A DNA stretch of 63,220 bases from Paenirhodobacter enshiensis (GCF_000740785.1 NZ_JFZB01000027.1:1-63220), one strand, 5' to 3'. Shown: positions 51,401 to 60,759, numbered from the stretch's first letter. Numbers and translations: made by a program. Notes: generated by a model from the letters alone, not told the origin.

Positions 51401-54010
51401 TCAGACCAGCAGCGGCTGATGGTTCTTTCCGACGCGTTTGGCGAAGCTGCGGGCCGGACGGCCGCGGACCAGGGGACGCGCCGCCGGATACCGCTCGGCG
51501 GCATCTTCGGCCAGTTCCGGGAACAGCGTCAGGATTTCGGCGCGGGCTTCGGGGGCGACGGATTTCAGCGCCTCGGGGCCGGTGAACAGGCTTTCCGCCG
51601 CCGCCCCGTTCGCGAACACGATCTGGTGGGTGTCGCACAGGAAGTGGCAATAGGTCACCTCGGCGATGTCCGCGGCGATCTCGATGCCCTTCACGCCCGT
51701 CAGATGCTTGGCCGCGATCAGCACTTCGCGGGTGCCGAACATCCGTTCGGCGATCTTCGAGCGCACCAGCACCCGGTGCTGAGGCGAGACGATCAGCTCC
51801 CGTTCGGGCAATCCGGCGCCGAGCGCGCCCGGCCGGATGCGGATCGGGCGCAGCTGCGGCATCGCGTCGAGCTCTGCGGCAGAGATCTTGCGCGCCCCGC
51901 TCCAGCGCAGGGGCTGGAACCCGGCGTCGAGGGTGCGCACCCGGTCGCCCGGGCGCAGCCGCTCGACCGCAACGGGGCCGGCCTCGGTCTCGATCAGCGT
52001 GCCGGCGCCGAAGCAGATGACCCGCTCGATGCCGTAGAAATGGGTCGTCGAGATCACATTTCCGGCGTTGTCGGAATAGGTGACATAGCCGTCTTCGTGA
52101 TCCGTGCTGGTGTAGGTGACCTTGTAGCGCACCGAGGTGTCGACGGCGAGCACGTCGATATCCGAATTGTCGGCATCCTCGCCGCCATAGATCGTGTCGT
52201 TGGCGGTGCTGCCGGCATAGATCAGATCGGAGTTGTTGCCGCCGTAGATGACGTTGTTGCCGGCGGTGTCGGTGAAGATGTCGTTGCCGTCGTCGCCGTT
52301 CAGCGTGTCGTCGCCGGCCCCGCCATAGAGCAGATCGACGCCCGCGCCGCCGGAAAGCAGGTCGTTTCCGTCCCCGCCGAACAGCTGGTCGTTTCCGGCA
52401 TCGCCGTAAAGCTGGTCGTTGCCGGCGTCGCCGTTCAGCGTGTCGTCGCCCGCGCCGCCATAGAGCGCATCGGCTCCGTCATTGCCGCCGAGAACGTCGT
52501 TGCCGTTGCCGCCGAACAGCCCGTCGGCGTCGTTTCCGCCCTGCAGGCTGTCAGCGTTGTCGCCGCCATAGAGGATATCGGCGTTGTCGCCGCCATAGAG
52601 CGTGTCGTTGCCGGCATCGCCGCTCAGGACATCGTTGCCGGCCCCGCCATAGAGGATGTCGTCGCCGTCGTTGCCGCCGAGCGTGTCGGCACCGTTGTCG
52701 CCGTAAAGCGCATCGGCCCCGTTTCCGCCCTGCAGGCTGTCGTCGTTCTCGCCGCCATAGAGCAGATCGGTGTTGTCGCCGCCATAGAGCGTATCGTTGC
52801 CGGCATCGCCGATGAGCACGTCGTTTCCGGCATCGCCATAGAGCACGTCGGCCCCGTCGTTGCCGCCCAGGACGTCATTGCCGTTGCCGCCGTAAAGCGT
52901 ATCGGCGTCGTTGCCGCCCTGCAGGCTGTCGTCGTTCTCGCCGCCATAGAGCGTGTCGGTGCCGATCCCGCCATAAAGCGTATCGTTGCCGGCGTCGCCG
53001 TCGAGCAGATCGCTTCCGGCATCGCCATAGAGCACGTCGGCCCCGTCGTTGCCGCCCAGGATGTCGTTGCCGTTGCCGCCATAGAGCGTATCGGTGTCGT
53101 TGCCGCCCTGCAGCAGGTCGTCGTTCTCGCCGCCATAGAGCGTGTCGGTGCCGAGCCCGCCGAACAGCTGGTCGTTGCCGGCATCGCCGTTCAGGATATC
53201 GTTGCCGTCATCGCCATAAAGCGCATCGGCCCCGTCGTTGCCGCCCAGGACGTCATTGCCATTGCCGCCGTAAAGCGTATCGGCGTCGTTGCCGCCCTGC
53301 AGGCTGTCGTCGTTCTCGCCGCCATAGAGCGTGTCGGTGCCGATCCCGCCATAGAGCGCATCGGTGCCGTTGCCGCCATAGAGCAGGTCGCTGCCGTCAT
53401 CGCCATAAAGCGAGTCGTTGCCGTCATCTCCCGACAGCGTGTCGCTGTCGGCCCCGCCGTAGAGGATGTCGTTCCCCCCCAGCCCCGACATCGAATCGTT
53501 GCCGGCGTTGCCATAGAAGATGTTGGTATAATCGTCGTTGCCGCCGGTGTTGCTGCTGCCGTCGAAACCGGTGATCGTGTCGCTGTAGGCCGAACCATAG
53601 ACCCCGTCGATGCCGGTATAGGTATCGCCCGCGGCATCGCCGCCAGAGCCGACATTCGTCGTCAGGTTGACGTTCACCGCGGCGGTCGAGCTGCTGTAGT
53701 CGACGTAATCCATGCCGGTGCCGCCGTTGATGACGTCGGCGCCCGCCCCGCCCGCGATCGTGTCGTTGCCGGCATCGCCATAGAGCGTGTCGGCGCCGGC
53801 CCCGCCATACAGCATGTCGTTGCCGTCGTTGCCGCCGAGCAGGTCGTTGCCGTTGTCGCCGTAAAGCGAGTCCTCGCCCGTGCCGCCGTAAAGCGTATCG
53901 TCGCCATTGGCCCCGGTGAGAGAATCGTTGCCGGCATTGCCGGAGTATCGATCGGCACTGTTGGTGCCGGTGATGGTATCGTTCCCTGGGGTTCCGTTAT
54001 TCGTCGCCAT
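51401..54010 (-). CDS. Large RTX calcium-binding protein with C-terminal Hint domain
   Basis: 869 residues. Residues about 5-590 are almost entirely glycine-aspartate nonapeptides of the type GGxGxDxLY, dozens of them, which fold as a parallel beta-roll on calcium outside the cell. Residues about 680-830 are a Hint (hedgehog/intein) domain: CFGAGTLIETEAGPVAVERLRPGDRVRT, then LIVSPQHRVLVRS and AKHLTG, with CHFLCDTHQIVFANGA. Such Hint tails are common in Rhodobacteraceae secreted proteins and may self-cleave. There is no signal peptide; type I export is expected. It may be an adhesin or matrix protein. Its repeats show a 189-base superperiod. Confidence 0.9.
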   Translation of the reverse strand: MATNNGTPGNDTITGTNSADRYSGNAGNDSLTGANGDDTLYGGTGEDSLYGDNGNDLLGGNDGNDMLYGGAGADTLYGDAGNDTIAGGAGADVINGGTGMDYVDYSSSTAAVNVNLTTNVGSGGDAAGDTYTGIDGVYGSAYSDTITGFDGSSNTGGNDDYTNIFYGNAGNDSMSGLGGNDILYGGADSDTLSGDDGNDSLYGDDGSDLLYGGNGTDALYGGIGTDTLYGGENDDSLQGGNDADTLYGGNGNDVLGGNDGADALYGDDGNDILNGDAGNDQLFGGLGTDTLYGGENDDLLQGGNDTDTLYGGNGNDILGGNDGADVLYGDAGSDLLDGDAGNDTLYGGIGTDTLYGGENDDSLQGGNDADTLYGGNGNDVLGGNDGADVLYGDAGNDVLIGDAGNDTLYGGDNTDLLYGGENDDSLQGGNGADALYGDNGADTLGGNDGDDILYGGAGNDVLSGDAGNDTLYGGDNADILYGGDNADSLQGGNDADGLFGGNGNDVLGGNDGADALYGGAGDDTLNGDAGNDQLYGDAGNDQLFGGDGNDLLSGGAGVDLLYGGAGDDTLNGDDGNDIFTDTAGNNVIYGGNNSDLIYAGSTANDTIYGGEDADNSDIDVLAVDTSVRYKVTYTSTDHEDGYVTYSDNAGNVISTTHFYGIERVICFGAGTLIETEAGPVAVERLRPGDRVRTLDAGFQPLRWSGARKISAAELDAMPQLRPIRIRPGALGAGLPERELIVSPQHRVLVRSKIAERMFGTREVLIAAKHLTGVKGIEIAADIAEVTYCHFLCDTHQIVFANGAAAESLFTGPEALKSVAPEARAEILTLFPELAEDAAERYPAARPLVRGRPARSFAKRVGKNHQPLLV
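52544..53488 (-). repeat. Higher-order 189-bp repeats in the RTX gene
   Basis: The landmark CAGGCTGT/CAGCAGGT recurs at 52544, 52733, 52922, 53111 and 53300, always 189 bases apart. Each unit encodes 63 residues, that is seven nonapeptides, with only a few differences between copies. Confidence 0.88.
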
Positions 54011-54235
54011 CCCGTTCACTCGCCAAACCGGATCGCCCGGTCCGGTCTGCACCCGGCGGTGGGATCCATCGTTACATTTGGGCGTGCTGCCTGCGCAACG
54101 CGCCGTTCCTCGATACCCGTTTCATGAAAAGCGTACCGGACAACGGTCTGCAACCCGGTCCCGCCCGGGCCACCGATGCAGGGAACGGACTGTCCATAGG
54201 AAGGCTTTCATCATTATTCAAGGACATGATTCTCT

Positions 54236-54253
54236 CCCGATTCGTCAATCGGG
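54236..54253. terminator. Hairpin overlapping the GT4 stop codon
   Basis: CCCGATT and AATCGGG arms with a four-base loop cover the stop codon of the minus-strand GT4 gene. No U-run follows, so its function as a terminator is uncertain. Confidence 0.35.
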
Positions 54254-55492
54254 AAAGCGTTCAGGCGCAGGGGCGCGGGCCGTTTCGCGCCCGATAATCT
54301 CGAGAAGCCGCGGCAGGCAGACCCGGTTCAGATCGTAGCGCGCCACCATGTCGGCGCGTGCCTGCGCCCGGCAGGGCTGAAACCGCTGCGGATCGGCAAG
54401 CGCCGCGCTCAGCGCCGCGGCCAGGCCCGCGATGTCGAAGAAATTGACCAGCCGGCCGTTCTCGCCGTCGCGGATCACCTCGCGCAGCGGCGCCGTATCC
54501 GAGCCCACGACCATCGCCCCCGCCGCCATCGCCTCGAGCAGCGACCAGCTCAGCACGAAAGGATAGCTCAGGTAGCAATGCACCCGGCTGACCTGCAACA
54601 GCGCCGTCAGCGCCGGGCGCGCGATCCGGCCGGTGAAATGCACCCGCGACAGGTCGATCCGGTCGCGCACCTCGTCGAGGAAGATCCGCTTCCAGCTTCC
54701 CGAAGGCGGCGGCGGGCCATAGCTTTGCCCCTCGGCGCCGACGATCACCACCCGGGCGCGGGGGCGCGCGGCCAGCACCGCGGGGAGCGCGCGCATGAAG
54801 CTGTGATAGCCGCGATAGGGTTCGAGCGAGCGGCTGACGAAGGTCAGCACCTCCTCGCCCGCGTGCAGCGTCACATCGCTTCCGGGCAGGGCGAAGCTGG
54901 CCCCGGGGTCGGGGCGGATCGCGTCGGTGTCGATACCGTCGTGGCACACGGAGATCTTGTCGCGCAGCCCGGCCGGGAAGGTCGAGGCCTGGAACGCCGT
55001 CGGGCTGATCGCGGCATCGGCCTGCACCAGGGTCTGGAGCAGATGCGCGCCGCGCGCGGTGGCGGAGATCCGGCGGGTGAACGCGTCGCGCTGAAATTCC
55101 GGGTCGAAATCGACATCGCTGCCGGTGCTGCGATACATCAGCTCGGCATAGACCAGCAACCGCGCTTCGGGCCAGACTTCCTTCAGATACAGGGTCTCGC
55201 CCCAGCCGGGATGGCCGACGATCAGATCGGGACGATAGCCGTCGCGATCGCGCAGCACGCGCGCCGCGCGCGCCGCGCGCAGTCCGCGTTCGGACACCTC
55301 GGCATAAAGCCGGGTCAGCGGCGGATCGACGCTGACCGGCGCGGGGGCGCGGTAGAACACCACCGGCACCGGCGAGGGGCGGCGGTTGCCTTCGGCGGTC
55401 AGCGCCAGCACCCGGTGCCCGCGCCCGGCCAGCGCGCGGGCGAGATGCGGAAACTGGCCCGGGAAGTTCTGATGCACGAACAGGATGTTCAT
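54245..55492 (-). CDS. Glycosyltransferase family 4
   Basis: 415 residues of the GT-B type: MNILFVHQNFPGQFPHLARAL at the start, PDLIVGHPGWGETLYLKEVWP, AISPTAFQASTFP, ISVCHDGIDTD, FVSRSLEPYRGYHSFMRALP and the donor-binding C-terminal E-x7-E-like region YPFVLSWSLLEAMAAGAMVVGSD. It transfers a sugar from a nucleotide donor with retention. It is the third gene of a minus-strand unit (GT4, unknown, GT4), 26 bases after the unknown gene. Confidence 0.92.
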   Translation of the reverse strand: MNILFVHQNFPGQFPHLARALAGRGHRVLALTAEGNRRPSPVPVVFYRAPAPVSVDPPLTRLYAEVSERGLRAARAARVLRDRDGYRPDLIVGHPGWGETLYLKEVWPEARLLVYAELMYRSTGSDVDFDPEFQRDAFTRRISATARGAHLLQTLVQADAAISPTAFQASTFPAGLRDKISVCHDGIDTDAIRPDPGASFALPGSDVTLHAGEEVLTFVSRSLEPYRGYHSFMRALPAVLAARPRARVVIVGAEGQSYGPPPPSGSWKRIFLDEVRDRIDLSRVHFTGRIARPALTALLQVSRVHCYLSYPFVLSWSLLEAMAAGAMVVGSDTAPLREVIRDGENGRLVNFFDIAGLAAALSAALADPQRFQPCRAQARADMVARYDLNRVCLPRLLEIIGRETARAPAPERFPD

Positions 55493-55518
55493 CGGGGGGC
55501 GCGTCACGGTTTCCGGGC

Positions 55519-56322
55519 TCAGCGCCGGGGAACCAGAAGATTTTCGGGGCGGGCGGCCTCGGCGGCGCGGAACAGGCTGAAGGTCTGGTTCACCAGCCCC
55601 GACACGCCGGTCATCATCTTCAGCCAGGTCTCGATCTCGGGGGTGCGCTCGACCGCGACGAGCTGGATCGCACGGTCGGGGCCGTCGGCTTCGAACTGGC
55701 AATAGAACAGCGGATCGCCGCGCTTCACGATCAGGTCCTTGCCGGTGTCGTGCCACTCGAAGGCCCACATCAGCGGCCGCACCCAGGCATGGATCGGGAA
55801 GCGCCCGCCGAAGATCGTGCCGGGCAGCGGATCCTTGCGGTAGTGGGCGAAGGAATCGAGCTGGGTGATGTAGCAGGTTTCCTCGCACACGAAGCAATAG
55901 GGCAGGCTGAGCTGCACCGTGGGCCGGTCGGGGTAGCGCCATTCGCGCTCGTTCACCAGATGCAGGATCTGGCCGAGCTTGTTCGAGCGCACCGCGCTCG
56001 CCGCTCCGTCGCGGTTCACCAGCACCGCCTGGCCCTTGGCGTCGCGCTCGAAACCGATGTGCAGATCGTAGGGGCTGCGGATCATGAAATACCGGCTCTC
56101 GAGCTGGATCACCCCCGGGCAGCGCGCCGCCGATTTCGCATGGCTGCGGTTGGTGTCGCGAAAGCTGACCCGTTCGGGCGGAAACATGACGATCGAACTC
56201 TTGTCGTCGATCAGGAACCAGCCCACGCTGACCGGGCCGGCCTTCGGGCTGCCCTCGGGGCGCTCGATGTGAATGCGGATGTCCATGTCGTTGTCCATGC
56301 TGTGCGTCCTGTCGGTGGTCAT
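55519..56322 (-). CDS. Unknown protein between two GT4 genes
   Basis: 267 residues, not recognised with certainty. Visible parts: IRIHIERPEGSPKAGP, SIVMFPPERVSFRDTNRSH, GVIQLESRYFMIRSPYDLHIGF, LPYCFVCEETCYITQLDSF, FPIHAWVRPLMWAFEWHDTGKDLIVKRGDPLFYCQFE. It looks like a mixed beta protein without membrane segments; it recalls conserved domain-of-unknown-function proteins found with GTs and cupin-like sugar proteins. The ATG at 56322 overlaps the upstream GT4 stop. Other in-frame ATGs follow at 56298 and 56286. Confidence 0.65.
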   Translation of the reverse strand: MTTDRTHSMDNDMDIRIHIERPEGSPKAGPVSVGWFLIDDKSSIVMFPPERVSFRDTNRSHAKSAARCPGVIQLESRYFMIRSPYDLHIGFERDAKGQAVLVNRDGAASAVRSNKLGQILHLVNEREWRYPDRPTVQLSLPYCFVCEETCYITQLDSFAHYRKDPLPGTIFGGRFPIHAWVRPLMWAFEWHDTGKDLIVKRGDPLFYCQFEADGPDRAIQLVAVERTPEIETWLKMMTGVSGLVNQTFSLFRAAEAARPENLLVPRR

Positions 56323-58091
56323 GTTCCCGGCATCGGGGGGGAAGACGGGGGCATCGGCGTCTGGCCGGGGGGGGAGGGGGCGGGCTCCGCGGGGCGGATC
56401 AGCCCGAATTTCAGCAAGAACAGCCAGCACCGCGTCAGCGTGTCGGCGTTGAGCCGCAGCTCCTGTGCGAGGCGGGCGGGGCTCGTGCCGGCAGGGCCCC
56501 GCCCGGCGACGGCGCGCAACACGGTGTCGAGCGTCTTCAGGCTTTCGAACGGGTTGCCGATGCCGTCGTGGCGGCGCAGCTGCCAGATCCGGTGCAGCCG
56601 TTCGGGCGTGGCGGCGGCCACGAAGCACGCGCCGGTGTCGGCGAAGGTCCCGCTCGGGTAGGAGGCGAACAGATCCATCGGCAGCGGGGCGACGGGGTTG
56701 CGCAGCCAGGGCGCGGCGCGGCGCGGGGGCAACGCGGCGGTGCGGATGCGGCTCAGCTCCTGCCAGAAGTCCTGCAACTGCGGGATCACCGCGGCCCAGT
56801 CGTAGACCTGCCGGGCCCGGCGCTGTCCGGCCGCGCCCATCCGCCGGCGCAGCTCTGCGTCGCTGGCCAGCGTCACGAAGGCCTGCGTCATCGCGGCCAG
56901 GTCGATCTCGACCATCGACGACAGCCGGTTGCCGTATTGGGCATAGCTCAGCCGCCCCGCCAGATAGCCGAGGCTTTCGGGCAAGGTGCAGCCGGCCGGA
57001 ACCGAGCGCGTCGGCACCCGGATGCCGACCTCGGGGGTGACGGTATCGCGCAGCCCGTCCCAGTCCGAGGCCACCACCGGCAGCCCCGCCGCCATCGCCT
57101 CGACCGGGGCGAGGCCGAAGGTCTCCTGGGTGTTGTCGATCGCGAAGGCGAAGATGTCGGCCCCCGACAGCGCCCGGTGGCGCTGTGCAGGTGCGGCGCC
57201 GTCGATCTGGCGATAGCCGACATCGGGCATCAGCGCGCGCGCGCAGTCCTCGAAGATCTTGCGGTTCATCTCGGGGCCGTAGAAACCGCAGGCGAGGAAA
57301 TGCAGCCGCTTCGCCGTGCCAAGCCGCTCCTGCGCGCGTTGCAGCGCGATGAACAGCGGCGCCGGGTCGAACTTGCCATAGGGCAGCAGCCGCGCCACGG
57401 TGAGGACGACGATGTCGTCCCCGCTCCAGCCGAATTCGGCGCGCAGCTCATGGCGTTCGGCCGGGTCGGGGCGGAAGTCGTCGCAATGGATCCCGAGCGG
57501 GATCACCGGCATCTGCGGGCGTGCCGGCATCCGGCCGCCGAAGCGTTCGCGCAGGAAGTCGTCGGCCAGCTCGATGTTGCGCACCGTCGCGGCATGGACC
57601 GCGCGCGAGGTGCACACGATCCCGTCCCATTCCATCTGCGGGCTGGCGCGCAGGTCGAACCAGCATTTCATGATGCCCCGGGTGTCGGTGGTGTGGGTGA
57701 TGCCGCTGATCGAGAATGCCCGTGCCCCGAGGCTGAGCCGTTGCCAGCACAGCGCGTCGTAGCGCGGCGAGGCATAGCACAGCGTGCCGACGGGCGCGAT
57801 GCGGTGCAGATTGCCCTTGTTGACCGTCCGGTGCGCCAGCCTGCGCCCGGAGGCGGCAAGCCGTGCCGAGATCGCCGCCTCTTCGGCCGGGCTGCCGACC
57901 AGCGAGACCAGCTCGTCGATCGCGGCATGGCGCAGGAACCCGTCGAGGAACGATGAGCCCGCCATCCGGCGCCCGTTCAGTCCGGTCTTCGCCGGTTCGT
58001 ATCCGTCTTCGCCATACCAGATCGCCGCATTGCGTGCGGTCTGCGGGCGTTTCGCGTCCGCCGGGGGTGTCGTGTCGTCCATTCTGCCCAT
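56319..58091 (-). CDS. Glycosyltransferase family 4 with C-terminal helical extension
   Basis: 590 residues. The GT-B core spans about 20-460: IWYGEDGYEPAKTGLNGRRMAGSSFLDGF, GITHTTDTRGIM, VIPLGIHCDDF, VLTVARLLPYGKFDPAPLF, ADIFAFAIDNTQETFGLAPVEAMAAGLPVVASDWDG, which carries the donor-binding E-x7-E, and YDWAAVIPQLQDFW. The last 130 residues form an extra domain (RLAQELRLNADTLTRCWLFLLKFGLIRP) that looks like a small winged helix. The start at 58091 was preferred; ATG 58082 is also possible. Confidence 0.88.
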   Translation of the reverse strand: MGRMDDTTPPADAKRPQTARNAAIWYGEDGYEPAKTGLNGRRMAGSSFLDGFLRHAAIDELVSLVGSPAEEAAISARLAASGRRLAHRTVNKGNLHRIAPVGTLCYASPRYDALCWQRLSLGARAFSISGITHTTDTRGIMKCWFDLRASPQMEWDGIVCTSRAVHAATVRNIELADDFLRERFGGRMPARPQMPVIPLGIHCDDFRPDPAERHELRAEFGWSGDDIVVLTVARLLPYGKFDPAPLFIALQRAQERLGTAKRLHFLACGFYGPEMNRKIFEDCARALMPDVGYRQIDGAAPAQRHRALSGADIFAFAIDNTQETFGLAPVEAMAAGLPVVASDWDGLRDTVTPEVGIRVPTRSVPAGCTLPESLGYLAGRLSYAQYGNRLSSMVEIDLAAMTQAFVTLASDAELRRRMGAAGQRRARQVYDWAAVIPQLQDFWQELSRIRTAALPPRRAAPWLRNPVAPLPMDLFASYPSGTFADTGACFVAAATPERLHRIWQLRRHDGIGNPFESLKTLDTVLRAVAGRGPAGTSPARLAQELRLNADTLTRCWLFLLKFGLIRPAEPAPSPPGQTPMPPSSPPMPGT

Positions 58092-58543
58092 CCAAGCCCC
58101 CCGGGGCGTGCCCTGCGCCACCCCACGCCCCCGTGCCGCGGCGCCTTGCGCCGGTGCCGGTCGTTCTTCGCGTTATACCGTGCGACAGCCCGCGGCTGTC
58201 AAACGGCGTCTGCCATCGGGCGGGCGGGGCCGCTCAGGGCGCCGGGGGCGGTCCCCTTCGGGCCTGGGGCGGTCGCTTCGTAAAGGATTTGATAATTGTT
58301 CCTTATCGCGAGATGACAGGGAAAGGCGGGTGTGCTCCGGTAAGGAGAAAAATCGCCTTCATCTGCCGGTATGTGCCGTTATGAAATTGATTTTCATGTG
58401 AATGATGGAAATCCATTGCCGCACTCCGGGGGCAGCGCTTCGGGGCATCCGGCGGCACCGGCATCCGGCGGCACCGCACCTGCGATGCGGCGACCGGAGC
58501 TGGCGGTGTCTTCGGGCAAACGGGTATCGCGGGGCTGGGAGGC
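58092..58543. other. Gene-poor region with a 16-bp tandem duplication
   Basis: This 450-base gap between two minus-strand genes contains no convincing gene. It has an AT-rich patch at about 58275-58420, probably the promoter zone of the GT4 unit, and a direct duplication of GGCATCCGGCGGCACC at 58444-58475. Confidence 0.5.
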
Positions 58544-59236
58544 CTATCGTCTGCGGTACATCCGGGCGCGTTCGGTGGCGTTTCGCAGATGCGTCGCCGC
58601 AGCGACGGCCGCGGCTTCGGGGTTCTTTTCGGCGATGGCCTGATAGATCGCCTGATGCTCGGCCTGCACGGCATCGAGCTGCACCGACAGATTCATCTTC
58701 GTGTTGGTGCGCGCGGTCAGGATGACGTTGCGCGTGCCCTTTTCCAGATGCCGCGACAGCGACATGAAATAGGGATTGTGCGTCGCCGCCACGATGGCGC
58801 GGTGGAAGGCGAAATCCTCCTCGTCGCCGAGCCGGTCGCTGGCGATGGCATATTCCATGCCCAGAAGCTCGCGGCGGATCTTCTTCAGGTCAGCTTCCGT
58901 GCGATGTTCTGCCGCGATCCGGGTCGCGGCGACCTCGACGGCCATCAGCAGTTCCATGATCTGTGCCAGCGAGTCGGTCTCGTCGATGTCGACATCGGGC
59001 AGGCGGAAGAACCGGGGTTCGCGGTTGGTCGTGACGAACACGCCCGCGCCCGCCTTCGCCTCGACCAGCCCGTCGGATTTCAGATGTGACAGCGCCTCGC
59101 GCACGACCGGACGCGAGACGGAATAATGGGCGCTCAGATCGCGTTCGCTCGGCAGGCGCGCGCCGGGCGCGAATTCGCCGCGGCCGATGCGCTGGCTCAG
59201 CTCGGCCGCGATCTCCTCGGGCAGGTCTTTCCCCAT
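58544..59236 (-). CDS. FadR/GntR-family transcriptional regulator
   Basis: 230 residues. The N-terminal winged helix is typical GntR: ELSQRIGRGEFAPGARLPSERDLSAHYSVSRPVVREALSHLKSDGLVEAKAGAGVFV at about 11-70. The all-helical FCD ligand domain follows with the metal-ligand pattern DEEDFAFHRAIVAATHNPYF and HQAIYQAI. AAGGAAG seven bases before the ATG at 59236 fixes the start. It is divergent from the ABC transporter, and TGGTnnnACCA operators lie between them, so it most likely represses both and responds to the transported compound. Confidence 0.93.
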   Translation of the reverse strand: MGKDLPEEIAAELSQRIGRGEFAPGARLPSERDLSAHYSVSRPVVREALSHLKSDGLVEAKAGAGVFVTTNREPRFFRLPDVDIDETDSLAQIMELLMAVEVAATRIAAEHRTEADLKKIRRELLGMEYAIASDRLGDEEDFAFHRAIVAATHNPYFMSLSRHLEKGTRNVILTARTNTKMNLSVQLDAVQAEHQAIYQAIAEKNPEAAAVAAATHLRNATERARMYRRR

Positions 59237-59298
59237 GGTCCGGTCTTCCTTGTCTTGCGGCCGGGGTTCCGATCCGATTCGGTCTGTCCAGCACGCTT

Positions 59299-59311
59299 CT
59301 GGTAATACCAG
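59299..59311. promoter_or_regulatory. FadR-type operator
   Basis: CTGGTAATACCAG is a perfect palindrome matching the TNGTNNNACNA consensus of FadR-subfamily regulators. It lies 63 bases upstream of the regulator start, suited for autoregulation. Confidence 0.75.
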
Positions 59312-59400
59312 ATTTCCTCGCATCATAAATACAAGCAAATGAAATTGCATGTATATTACCGTGCGTCAGTTTTGAATGTGTTCCCCATGCAGCCTTTTTC

Positions 59401-59429
59401 TTGACAGGTCATACCAGTTCATAGAACAG
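59401..59429 (+). promoter_or_regulatory. Promoter of the transporter operon with overlapping operator
   Basis: A perfect -35 box TTGACA (59401-59406) is followed by AGGTCATACCA (59406-59416), one base off the FadR-type operator seen at 59299-59311. The -10 region is weak (around TCATAGAA, 59419-59426). Binding here would cover the -35 and spacer, so repression is expected. Confidence 0.6.
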
Positions 59430-59467
59430 TCAGACCAGTTGGAGGAGGATACGTCAGGGAGGACGTC

Positions 59468-60700
59468 ATGCTGAAAACAGCCATGTGCTGTTCGGCACTT
59501 GCCATCGTGTGGGCAGGTGCCGTGCAGGCCGAACCGTTGCAGGTCGCGCTGGTCGAAACCCTGTCCGGGCCACAGGCCTCGACGGGATTGTTGTACCGCA
59601 CCGCCGTGCAATACGAGATCGACAGGATCAACGCCGCCGGCGGTTTCCGCGGCGAGCCGGTGAAGCTTGTCGAATACGACAGCCAGGGCGGGCCGGTGGG
59701 CGCGGCGGACCGGGTCAAGGCGGCCATCGCCGATGGCGCGCGGGTGATCTTGCAAGGCTCCTCCTCGTCGGTGGCGGGGCAGATCTCGGAGGACGTGCGC
59801 AAGTTCAACCTGCGCAACAAGGGCAAGGAAGTGCTCTATCTCAATCTTGGCGGCGAGGCGCTGGAGCTGACCGGCGACAAGTGCAATTTCTACACGATCC
59901 GCACCAGCCCCAACGCCGCGATCCGCTTCCAGACCCTGACCCGGGGGATGAAGGAAATGGGTCTGATGGGCGACAAGGTCTATTCGATCAACCAGAATTA
60001 TTCCTGGGGCGTCGACGTGCAGTCGATCATCGAGGCGAATGCGCCGAAGGTCGGCTACAAGGTCGTCGGCGAGACCCTGCACGAGGTCAACAAGATCCAG
60101 GATTTCTCGCCCTATGTGGCGCAGATCCAGCAATCGGGCGCCGATACCGTGCTGACCGGCAACTGGTCGAACGATCTGCTGCTGCTGATGAAGGCGGCCT
60201 CGGACGCCAGGCTGAAGGTGCGTTTCGGCACCGCCTTCCTCGATCAGCCGGGCAATATCGGCAATGCCGGCCCGGTCGCCGAGGGCAACGTGATGTCCGC
60301 GCCCTTCAACCCGGAACTGAACGACAAGACCAGGGCCTTCGCCGAGGATTACAAGGCGAAGACCGGCCATTACCCGGCCTATGTCGAACCCTATGGCGTG
60401 TTCGGGATGGAGCTGTTCGCCGCCGCCCTCAAGACCCTCGACGGTCAGCCGGGTCCGGTCAGCGCCGATCAGCTCGTCCTTGCCATCGAGAAAACCGGGA
60501 TCGAGACCCCGGTCGGTCCGCTGCGCGTGCGCGCGGCCGATCATCAGGCCGAGATGTCGATGGTCCTTCAGGAAGTGTCGAAGGATGCGCTCTACAAGGT
60601 CGATGGCACCGACTACGGCTTCCGGCCGCTGAAGGTCTATTCGGGCGCGGATTCGGCCGACCCGGTTCAGACGACTTGCCAGATGAAACGCCCCGGCTGA
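59468..60700 (+). CDS. ABC transporter periplasmic substrate-binding protein (branched-chain amino acid/amide type)
   Basis: 410 residues with a signal peptide (basic start, hydrophobic run to about residue 20, cut after VQA-E). The mature part is a Peripla_BP_6 receptor: VALVETLSGPQASTGLLYRTAVQYEIDRINAAGG, GEPVKLVEYDSQGGP, ILQGSSSSVAGQISE, INQNYSWGVDVQ, PYVAQIQQSGADTVLTGNWSNDLLLLMK. GGGAGG six bases upstream marks the start. The ligand cannot be read from sequence; amides, urea or aromatic acids are as likely as leucine. Expression is probably controlled by the divergent FadR-type regulator. Confidence 0.92.
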   Translation: MLKTAMCCSALAIVWAGAVQAEPLQVALVETLSGPQASTGLLYRTAVQYEIDRINAAGGFRGEPVKLVEYDSQGGPVGAADRVKAAIADGARVILQGSSSSVAGQISEDVRKFNLRNKGKEVLYLNLGGEALELTGDKCNFYTIRTSPNAAIRFQTLTRGMKEMGLMGDKVYSINQNYSWGVDVQSIIEANAPKVGYKVVGETLHEVNKIQDFSPYVAQIQQSGADTVLTGNWSNDLLLLMKAASDARLKVRFGTAFLDQPGNIGNAGPVAEGNVMSAPFNPELNDKTRAFAEDYKAKTGHYPAYVEPYGVFGMELFAAALKTLDGQPGPVSADQLVLAIEKTGIETPVGPLRVRAADHQAEMSMVLQEVSKDALYKVDGTDYGFRPLKVYSGADSADPVQTTCQMKRPG

Positions 60701-60759
60701 TTGCCCGGGCGGGCAAGTGCCTCCCCCCCCCGCAGTCTGAACCGCGGCCCGTGCCGAGG

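Noticed and set aside
51560-52020. Possible intein in the RTX protein
   Set aside because: The motif block is a C-terminal Hint domain without a following extein of a conserved host protein, as in other secreted Hint proteins of this family.
52190-54000. CRISPR-like regular spacing of short repeats
   Set aside because: The repeats are in-frame GGxGxD nonapeptide codons with 27-base and 189-base periods and no unique spacers.
50123-54127. Plus-strand open frame of over 1300 codons with regular IVAGIA/VVAVVA patterns
   Set aside because: The pattern is the antisense reading of the RTX nonapeptide repeats and of the recombinase gene; the minus-strand products have clear catalytic and repeat motifs.
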